A stretch of DNA of 64,000 nucleotides from Mangrovicoccus ximenensis (lineage in GTDB: Bacteria > Pseudomonadota > Alphaproteobacteria > Rhodobacterales > Rhodobacteraceae), in the NCBI RefSeq assembly GCF_003056725.1, contig NZ_QBKZ01000016.1:581501-645500 (forward strand), given 5' to 3'. Numbering within the stretch: position 1 is the first letter of the stretch; each line of letters begins with the position of its first letter. Below, one piece after another: positions 58,230-64,000 of this stretch. The notes below the pieces were generated by a model, which was not told the origin of the DNA, searched no databases, and was given only the letters and a program-made list of their open reading frames with translations. A program made the translations under genes and the position numbers.

Positions 58230-58845
58230 GCCCGTTCCGGCGCGCAGCTTGTCCCAGGCCGCGGCATCGAAGCTGGCGAGGTCCTCGAAGGCGAAGCGGC
58301 GCGACCGGCCCGGGGCGAGCCCGGCAGCGATCTCGGCGGACTCGATCGGGAAAGTGCCCGATCCGCACATCGGATCGACCACCGCCTGGCTGCCGTCGAA
58401 ATCCATCCGCCCGAGGAAGGCCGCGGCGAAGGTCTCGCGCAGCGGCGCCTTGCCGACCTGCTCCTTGTGGCCGCGCCGGTGCAGCGGCTCGCCGGAGGTG
58501 TCGAGGCTGATGGTGCAAAGGTCGTCCTCGATCCGCGCCTTGACCACGATCGCCGCTTCCGCCGAGATGGTGACGCCCGCGGTTTCGCTGATCGCCCGGC
58601 CGATCCGCTCGGCCGCCGCGCCCTGGTGGTAGATGCGCGACCGCTTGCAGGCGACCTCCACCCGGACCGCCAGGTCCGGGCGCAGGATGCGGTCCCAGCC
58701 GACCTTGCGGGCACGCTTGTCGAGCTGCGCCAGATGAGGCGCCCGGAAGGACGCCACCCGGATCAGCACCCGCGAGGCGGTGCGCAGATGCAGGTTCGCC
58801 GTCCAGACCTCGGGCCAGCCGCCGCTGGCCCGGCGCTTTTGGGGA
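58230..58845 (-). CDS. THUMP-domain rRNA methyltransferase (RlmL/YcbY-like), N-terminal and SAM part
   Basis: WTANLHLRTASRVLIRVASFRA (THUMP), KVGWDRILRPDLAVRVEVACKRSRIYHQGA, then VDPMCGSGTFPIESAEIAAGLAPGR, the SAM-binding motif of RlmL-type m2G methyltransferases (read as parts). The NPPY catalytic motif falls beyond the cut. Confidence 0.88.
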
Positions 58846-59080
58846 CATTACGGGCGGCGGTTGCAGCATGCTGGAGGTACAGCAGCCCAGCAACCAGCCG
58901 CGGCGGCGCGGCCGGACGGCCGGTCTTCGACGGGAAGACCTGGACCACTCGCGTTCGAAGACCTCCCAGTCGATCAGCCCGGCGAGCTTCGCCAGGTCGT
59001 GGCGCGGATCGATCATCTCGGCCAGACGCGTCCGGAGAAGGTCAGTCCACCGGCTTGCGCCGTGCCGCTGGCACGGCGCT
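58846..59080 (-). mobile_element. IS5-family transposase N-terminus, frameshifted
   Basis: LAEMIDPRHDLAKLAGLIDWEVFEREW then, after a one-base slip, VFPSKTGRPAAPPRLVAGLLYLQHA. This is the DUF772 N-terminal domain of IS5 transposases. The next conserved ALSDExV is missing, the sequence changing at the seam. The 120 bp upstream may be the element's left end. Confidence 0.75.
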
Positions 59081-59240
59081 CCCCCGAATTGTCCGGGCGG
59101 GCGCCAGCGGTGTTTCATCGGCGGCCGGAGATTGCAGGGTTTTGGCCTGAGTCGTGCTCTTCCTCGCAGGGCATGGCAAAGGAAACAGGACGAAATCCGC
59201 AGGATATCAATGCAATGAGACTTGTCCGGGGCAAACGCAC

Positions 59241-59455
59241 TCAGCTGCGGGAGCAAACCTCCGCGACGAGGTCGGCCGACGCTTCGGTGCCGTCGACACG
59301 GGTCCAGGACACCTCGCCGGTGCCGCGCGCCAGCTGCGCTTCCAGAACCTCCGCCGTGGCATCCGAGACCCCGCCCCTGCGCGCCGCGACGCGGGCACGC
59401 AGGGTGCCGGGCGGAACGTCCAGCCAGACCCCCGCGAAGCCGCCCGCCCGTGCCG
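59241..59455 (-). CDS. P-loop kinase (AAA_33-like) of an aminoglycoside-phosphotransferase fusion, C-terminus
   Basis: GGFAGVWLDVPPGTLRARVAARRGGVSDATAEVLEAQL and GTGEVSWTRVDGTE end a gluconate-kinase-like P-loop domain (key: WLDVPPGTLRARVAARR). Stop at 59241. Often fused behind an APH domain. Walker A is outside. Confidence 0.6.
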
Positions 59456-60050
59456 CCGCCGGCTGGCCGGATTTCGCCGCTGCGATGGCAACCAAGGCGG
59501 ACTGGCCTGCCGCTCTGGGATTGGCCCGGAGCTGGTACGAGCCGCATTTGGACCGCCTGCACGAGGACGCCGAGACGCGCCGCGCCGACCTGATGCAGAT
59601 CGAGCAGATCGCCGCCGGCTATCCCTCGGCCGAGGCCTTCCTGACCGAGCTGGTGCTCGACCCGCCGGAGGCCTCGGGCGGCCGGGCGGGCGTGCCGCTG
59701 AAGGACGAGGACTACCTGATCCTCTCGACCATCCATTCCGCCAAGGGGCAGGAATGGAAATCGGTGCATCTGCTGAACGCGGTGGACGGCTGCTTGCCCT
59801 CGGATCTGGGCACCGGCAGCGAGGCCGAGATCGAGGAGGAACGGCGGCTCCTCTATGTCGCGATGACCCGCGCCAAGGACCGGCTGGCGCTCGGCCTGCC
59901 GCTGCGGTTCTACGTCACCCAGCAGGGCCGCAACGGCGACCGCTACGTGCATGCGATGCGCACCCGCTTCCTGCCGCGCGAGATCCTCGGCCAGTTCCGC
60001 GCGGAGACCTGGTCGCCCGACCAGGGCGGCGGCGCGGCCCCGCGCCCGAA
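59456..60050 (+). CDS. UvrD/PcrA-type DNA helicase, C-terminal motor part
   Basis: YLILSTIHSAKGQEWKSVHLL (motif V) and EEERRLLYVAMTRAKDRLAL (motif VI), preceded by DLMQIEQIAAGYPSAEAFLTEL. Ends toward the basic tail (RTRFLPREI). A second paralogue next to that at 31660. Confidence 0.88.
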
Positions 60051-60655
60051 GCCCGGCGGAGCGGATCGAGGCGCGGATTCCCGTCGCCGCCGATCCGGCC
60101 GGGCTGGGCCTCGGCGCCGAGGATGTCATCCTGCTTGCGGTCAAGACCCAGGACAGCACCGCCGCGCTGGAGCGCCTGGCCGCGGCCGGGCTGCGGGACC
60201 AGCCGGTCTACTGCACGCAGAACGGGCTGGCCAACGAGCCGCTCGCGGCGCGCTATTTTCCGAACATCCACGGCGTCAACGTGATGATGCCCTGCGCGAT
60301 CGCCGGTCCCGGCCATGTCCGCACCTTCGTCGGGCCGCGCTTCGGCATGTTCGACATCGGCTGCTGGCCGGGCGGCACGGATGCGTCCGACAAGGCGCTG
60401 GCCGGGGCGCTGAGGGCCGGCAATGTCGCCTGCGAGACTTGGGACGATGTCATGGTCTGGAAGCGCGGCAAGCTGCTTCTGAACCTGTCGAACGTCATCG
60501 ACGCGGCGGTCGGGCCGGAGGCGGAGGATGCCGCCATCCGCAAGGCGGCGCGCGACGAGGCCGAAGCGGTCTACCGCGCGCTCGGGCTCGGCTGGCGGAC
60601 CATCGACGCGGATGATCCCCGGCGGGAGCAGATCCGTCCGGGCGAGATCGCCGGG
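60051..60655 (+). CDS. Ketopantoate reductase-family oxidoreductase, central and C-terminal fragment
   Basis: VILLAVKTQDSTAALERLAA, QPVYCTQNGLANEPLAARYF, and MVWKRGKLLLNLSNVIDAAVG (catalytic Lys of the WxKLxxN helix) match PanE/ApbA-fold enzymes. The NADPH loop is missing. It may act on another 2-oxo acid rather than ketopantoate. Confidence 0.8.
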
Positions 60656-61274
60656 GCGCGTGCTCTGCCTCACGCCGGGCGCACCCCGGAAAGGAGCTGC
60701 GGTCCTGCACTGCGCCCGGGGACGCGCTGTCGCAGGGAAGTCCGTGGGCCCTGCCATGCGCCGGACACGGCGCGTCCCCGGGGCGCGGCAGCCACGGGGA
60801 CGTCCCGCGGCCATGCCGTCGCAACCCCGTGAGTGCAAGCTTGCCCGGCCGCCGTCTCCCGTTCCGTTCTCCGCCCTGCGCATTTGCACTGCCTTGCGCC
60901 CGGTGCCGACGGAACAGAGGCTTGAGGGAAATCATGAGAGCAAGACAGCTCAGGCGGGTCCACGGTGCCCCCGCAGGCGGAACCCGTCCCGAGTTGGCCA
61001 GAACGTTGCCGGACACGGCCAATCTCAGTCGATGCACGGCTGCCCTTGCCGTGCTGGTTCCGGCCAGTCCTGCCGGGCAGGCTACATCGGCAGCCTCCCG
61101 GCAGTCCCACGACGGAAGTCCGCCTCCGGCTTGGCCGGAGCGATTGGGGCGCCCGCTGCCATCGGATGCAACCCTACCGGTCAAGACCGCGGAACCGGCG
61201 CGGCAGGCGGCGCGGCCCGCCGCGTCCCGGGCATCGGCCAGCCCGATCGGCGCATGCCGACGCTGGACGCCAGC
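60656..61274. other. Segment without recognisable genes
   Basis: Long GC-rich stretch; frames are Arg/Pro-rich. A short region around 60880-60970 (gaggcttgagggaaatcatgagagcaagacag) looks like a ribosome site and start but the product is not protein-like. Confidence 0.4.
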
Positions 61275-61639
61275 ACTGCCGGGGTTCCCGCGGGCAGCAG
61301 CCGCGCCCAGAGGCCGTCGGACCAGCCCGCCGCGAAGAGCGCGGAAAGCAGGAAAATCGCCGCGACATGCAGCGCCTGGTCGGCGAGATAGCTCCAGAGC
61401 CGCCCGGGTTCGAGCCGGGTCTTGGCGGCATCGGTGGCCATGTGCAGCAGCGTCAGAACCGCCACCAGCGGCAGGGCCGCGGGGGCCAGCCCAAGCGCCA
61501 GCCAGCTGGCGGCGAAGACGATCGCCCCGTGCAGCGCCAGCACCGAGAAGCGGCGCTTGTTCTCGACGATCCAGTCGGTCTGGAAGGCGTAATCGGCCAG
61601 GACATGTGCCAGGAGCAGGGCAGCGGCAGTCTCAAGCAT
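61275..61639 (-). CDS. DUF3307 membrane protein, N-terminal part
   Basis: Start at 61639: MLETAAALLLAHVLADYAFQ then TDWIVENKRRFSVLALHGAIVF, LHMATDAAKTRL and LADQALHVAAIFLLSALFAA. The H-x-x-x-D...H...H...D-Q-x-x-H pattern is the family's putative metal site. Encoded next to SatD-type regulators; function unknown. Confidence 0.88.
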
Positions 61640-61659
61640 GATGGCGTGCAGGCGTCAAA

Positions 61660-61705
61660 ACAAGCCTCAGGGTTTGTATTTTGAAAAACAAGCCCTGTAA
61701 CTTGT
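61660..61705. promoter_or_regulatory. Two ACAAG-N8-TTGT palindromes, likely SatD operator
   Basis: acaagcctcagggtttgt (61660-61677) and acaagccctgtaacttgt (61688-61705) share the form ACAAG(N8)TTGT with centres 28 bp apart. They sit between the SatD-like stop and the DUF3307 start, in the only AT-rich DNA of the segment. Autoregulation by the SatD-like HTH protein is inferred. Confidence 0.6.
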
Positions 61706-61727
61706 AATTTGCACTGCAGGGCGGGTG

Positions 61728-61902
61728 TCAGCCGGACGGCGTTTCGGCCCAGGCCAAGGCCTGTTCTAGCGCCCAGAACCCCGCGAGGTCCAGCCGGTCC
61801 TGGACCGCCTGCTGGGTCAGGCCGAGCCCTGCGCCGATTTCCGCCTGCGTCGGCGCGCCGGGCGGCAGGGCGCGGGCCACCCAGTCCCGGAGCCAGGGGA
61901 AT
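61728..61902 (-). CDS. SatD-like regulator, C-terminal helix-turn-helix
   Basis: LRDWVARALPPGAPTQAEIG then LGLTQQAVQDRLDLAGFWALEQAL is a winged-helix-type HTH (QAEIG...LGLTQQAVxDRL) ending WAETPSG, 88 bp before the DUF3307 gene on the same strand. SatD/DUF3307 pairs are known neighbours; the pairing supports the name. Confidence 0.65.
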
Positions 61903-61904
61903 GG

Positions 61905-62180
61905 TCACTGGAGGCCGGTTGCAGAAGTCGTTCATCACGCGCAGCGTCATGTTCGGGGCCACGAAGTCTTCGACCGTGAAGCCATGCTCGGCAGCGAAGA
62001 CCATGAAGTCGTTTGCGGCGGCGTCGGGCAGCCCCGAGGTGCTGTTGCACCCGATCGATGCTGTTCGCGATCTCGCCTTGGGCGTCCTGCATGCCCTGCC
62101 GCGAGGCGTACGTGATGATGCTGTCGCAACGTTACCGTGGAAAAACGGCAGTCTCAGCAAATCCGGCCCTTGACGCTGTC
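61905..62180 (-). CDS. Doubtful small gene near the tRNA
   Basis: One minus-strand frame reads AANDFMVFAAEHGFTVEDFV then APNMTLRVMNDFCNRPP, protein-like for about 45 residues with no known family. The upstream part is not convincing and a start was not found. Confidence 0.25.
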
Positions 62181-62211
62181 CGCCGTGCACAATAATCACG
62201 CTTCACTCCTT

Positions 62212-62288
62212 GGCGGAGTAGCTCAGTTGGTTAGAGCAGCGGAATCATAATCCGCGTGTCGGGGGTTCAAGTCCCTCCTCCGCTACCA
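62212..62288 (+). tRNA. tRNA-Met(CAU), elongator type
   Basis: 77 nt including encoded CCA. Acceptor ggcggag/ctccgct (first pair G-U), D-loop agctcagttggttagagc, anticodon stem gcgga/tccgc with loop atcataa (anticodon CAT), T-loop gttcaag. Identity follows alphaproteobacterial elongator tRNA-Met, whose sequence is nearly the same; the first G-U pair argues against initiator, which has a C-A mismatch. tRNA-Ile2 (CAU) is less likely. Confidence 0.93.
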
Positions 62289-62319
62289 AATACCCAGTCT
62301 CCTTAGAGATCAATGACAT

Positions 62320-62345
62320 GGCGGCCCGCGGGCCGCCTTTCGTTT
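62320..62345 (+). terminator. Rho-independent terminator of the tRNA
   Basis: ggcggcccgcgggccgcc is a perfect palindrome (62320-62337) followed by tttcgttt, 31 bp after the tRNA. The best terminator in the window. Confidence 0.85.
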
Positions 62346-62595
62346 ATGCAAATCACGCTCGAACGGTGTCATGTGATTGGGTGTTATTTGGGGCGCTTTA
62401 GGTGTATCCGTGGGCGGATGTCCCCGATTTCTTCCCAGCTTTGGGCAAATTTGCCCATCGGGTGGAGTGCGCCCCTGCGGGTGGACCAGGTTGGCCGCCT
62501 GCCGGGCGGCGCCTGACACAACTCTCGCCGTGGCGTGATCCGGCGCGCGCGCTTCGCGCTGGCCAAGGCCGGATCCCCGCCTTACTCCTTGGAGC

Positions 62596-63118
62596 ATGAC
62601 CCAGGACATTGCCGCCGCGCCGCCCTCCGCCGCCGACCTCCTTGCCCGCGAGCTTTACGATGCGGGGGTGCGCCACGCGTTCGGCATGCCCGGCGGCGAG
62701 GTGCTGAGCTTCGTCGCGGCCCTCGAACGCGCGGGCATCGAATTCGTGCTGGTCAAGCACGAGAATTCCGGCGGCTTCATCGCCGAGGCGGTGCATCACC
62801 GCACCGGCGCACCCGCGCTTCTGGTCGCGACGCTGGGGCCGGGCGCGCTGAACGCGGTGAACGTGGTCGAGAATGCCCGCCAGGACCGGGTGCCGATGAT
62901 CGTGGTGACCGGCGCGGTCGATGCCGCGGAGGCGCAGAGCTACACCCATCAGGTGCTGGATCAGCAGGCAGTGTTCCGGACCGTCGCCAAGGGCAGCTTC
63001 TGCATGGTCCCCGAAGCCGCCGGAACGATTGCCGCCAAGGCCGTCGCGCTGGCCATGGCGCCGCGGCCCGGGCCGGTGCATGTCGACCTGCCGATCCGCG
63101 CGGCCGATGCGCCGGCCC
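62596..63118 (+). CDS. TPP-dependent (acetolactate synthase-like) enzyme, N-terminal domain
   Basis: ATG at 62596: AADLLARELYDAGVRHAFGMPGGEVLSF, VLVKHENSGGFIAEAVHHRT (catalytic Glu of KHE) and VATLGPGALNAVNVVENARQDRVPMIVVTG, then AMAPRPGPVHVDLPI. This is the pyrimidine-binding domain. The central domain at 4935-5436 may belong to the same gene. Confidence 0.88.
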
Positions 63119-63209
63119 GCTCGATGCGGTGGCGGCAGGCAGCGGCTCCAAGCCTGCGGGCAAGTCGGCCCCACGCAAGCCGCCGCAGGCCTCGCTCTTC
63201 GACGACTGA
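63119..63209 (+). CDS. C-terminal tail ending PQASLFDD
   Basis: Frame reads DAVAAGSGSKPAGKSAPRKP then PQASLFDD and stops. The Q-x-S-L-F end resembles beta-clamp-binding tails (QxxLF) of DNA-metabolism proteins such as polymerases or MutS. Too short to name. Confidence 0.45.
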
Positions 63210-63272
63210 CGTGGCGTCTCACGCCGGGCCGTTCCGCGCGAGGGAGACGCGTACGGTCCGGACGGCCGCCGC

Positions 63273-63683
63273 TCAGGTGCCCAGATAGGGCGCCGGGCAA
63301 TGCATCGGTTCGGTGGAGCGCTGCACCTCGTAGAGCCAGCTGCCCGCCGGATCGCTGTCGGCGCGGGCGCCGAGCCGTCCGCCGTCATGGACGAATTGCC
63401 AGCATTGAAGCGGAATGCCCTCGCCGTAATCGAAGCAGATCTGCCCGCCCGCTTCGAACCAGACGCCTTCCTGGCAATCGCCGCCGAACTGGCGCCAGAT
63501 CACCTTGCGGCCCGGCAGGTACTGTTCCATGCCGTAGACCCGGCCGTCATGGGCATAGGTGACCGTATGGCCGTCGACATAGGCGCCGAATTCCTCGCCA
63601 GACATGGCGGAGGGCTCCGCCGCCGCGGCCGGCGCTGCCAGCAGCGCCAGCACCGCCGCCATTCCGTGCATCCGTCGCGTCAT
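63273..63683 (-). CDS. Intact exported hypothetical protein, 136 aa
   Basis: Start at 63683, complete. Signal peptide [18 protein letters not shown] (an inner ATG may be the start), mature part AMSGEEFGAYVDGHTVTYAHDGRVYGMEQYL, then VIWRQFGGDCQEGVWFEAGG and ICFDYGEGIPLQCWQF with paired Cys. Small periplasmic protein conserved in Rhodobacteraceae as far as I recall; function unknown. Confidence 0.8.
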   Translation of the reverse strand: MTRRMHGMAAVLALLAAPAAAAEPSAMSGEEFGAYVDGHTVTYAHDGRVYGMEQYLPGRKVIWRQFGGDCQEGVWFEAGGQICFDYGEGIPLQCWQFVHDGGRLGARADSDPAGSWLYEVQRSTEPMHCPAPYLGT

Positions 63684-63734
63684 CGCAGCCTCCGTCTCCG
63701 CGCCCGGCCGAGGCTAGCCCGGATCGCCGCCCCC

Positions 63735-64000
63735 CAAGCCGCCGAGCCTGACCGCGCTCTTCAAGGGGCCCTCGGGCACCGGCAAGACCATGGCAGCGGG
63801 CGCGGTGGCGCGCGCGCTCGGCCTGCCGCTCTTCCGGGTCGATCTGGCGGGGATGGTGTCGAAATACATCGGCGAGACCGAAAAGAACCTCGACCGGCTC
63901 TTCGCGGCGGCCGACCATGCCGATGTGGTGCTGTTCTTCGACGAGGCCGACGCGATCTTCGGCCAGCGCTCCGAGGTGCAGGACAGCCACGACCGCTATG
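63735..64000 (+). CDS. AAA+ ATPase, N-terminal side of the AAA module, runs off the window
   Basis: ALFKGPSGTGKTMAAGAVARALGL (Walker A), FRVDLAGMVSKYIGETEKNL and ADVVLFFDEADAIFGQRSEV (Walker B) form a classic AAA module of the Cdc48/FtsH-like clade, often following a winged helix. It reads through the right window edge without stop. Function unknown. Confidence 0.85.

Noticed and set aside
62289-62600. Integrative element attachment site at the tRNA 3' end
   Set aside because: No duplicate of the tRNA 3' end and no integrase follow; a normal terminator does.

Overview
WHAT THIS IS. Very GC-rich alphaproteobacterial DNA. Codon use, protein style and gene content point to the family Rhodobacteraceae (cob and thi genes, GcvA-type LysR regulators, PQQ-linked beta-propeller, ETF-QO, TIGR02302 and SatD/DUF3307 proteins). 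The order of the DNA is almost certainly not a natural chromosome order. Reading left to right, the sequence changes gene, and usually strand, abruptly inside coding regions roughly every 490 to 615 bp. Nearly every gene is cut at one or both of these seams, with no insertion sequence, attachment site, direct repeat or spacer at most of them. The seam spacing grows steadily: about 490 bp at the left edge, 510 near 10 kb, 530 near 20 kb, 550 near 30 kb, 570 near 38 kb, 590 near 47 kb and 605-615 at the right edge. That is the signature of about 116 short draft contigs joined end to end in ascending order of length. A 28-bp exact match between one seam-start (489-516) and one seam-end (29452-29479) joins two halves of one prophage tail gene in frame. 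A 28-bp overlap is what a k=29 de Bruijn graph assembler leaves between neighbouring contigs.

HOW TO READ THE ANNOTATION. Adjacency across a seam carries no operon information. Adjacency inside one segment does: thiO-thiS, thiE-thiD, cobS/cobT (divergent), DUF58-DUF4159, ABC ATPase-permease, E2-ACP, pxpB-pxpC, nasA-trpD2-like, livG-livF-like, SPOR-nagZ, SatD-like-DUF3307, and the tRNA with its terminator. Seam positions are estimates (about +/-15 bp) except at 489 and 29479.

LAYOUT. 1-10 kb: GNAT, prophage tail, DUF4159, hydantoinase B, IS3, S49 protease, helicase, CopA, integrase and IS21 scraps, TPP enzyme, RluE-like, CoA ligase, SDR, MoeA, LpxB, MFS. 10-20 kb: TauE, IclR, DUF5666, Fsr-like MFS, sulfotransferase, multicopper oxidase, ABC-2, CcoI, an intact small gene, TsaD, TIGR02302, PQQ-cluster proteins, CobS/CobT, CysG, AddB, TldD, EmrA-like, DppC, IS3 orfA. 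20-35 kb: flavoprotein, AsmA-like, PhnM, autotransporter, PitA, ThiD/ThiE, DUF58/DUF4159, LamG, hydrolases, prophage tail, LysR, GntR, UvrD, ThiO/ThiS, ACP. 35-50 kb: GlcD-like, beta-helix, TctC, NasA, Liv ABC, ModC, FGGY kinase, AraC, cyclic amidohydrolase, amidase, PxpB/C, AllC-like, IMPase, RecN, ferredoxin, sulfotransferase, methyltransferase. 50-64 kb: IS5 remnants, YeiH, FtsX, LysR, PdxJ, nucleoside kinase, ETF-QO, cupin, NagZ, head-tail connector, RlmL-like, UvrD, ketopantoate reductase, DUF3307, tRNA-Met, TPP enzyme, AAA ATPase.

INTACT GENES. Only a few small genes and one tRNA are complete: a 127-aa protein (14661-15044), a 79-aa protein (29637-29876), an acyl carrier protein (34548-34793), a [2Fe-2S] ferredoxin (46357-46680), a 136-aa exported protein (63273-63683) and tRNA-Met(CAU) (62212-62288). 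I see no CRISPR array, rRNA or origin, and no coherent new multi-gene system. The strongest signal in the window is its artificial construction.
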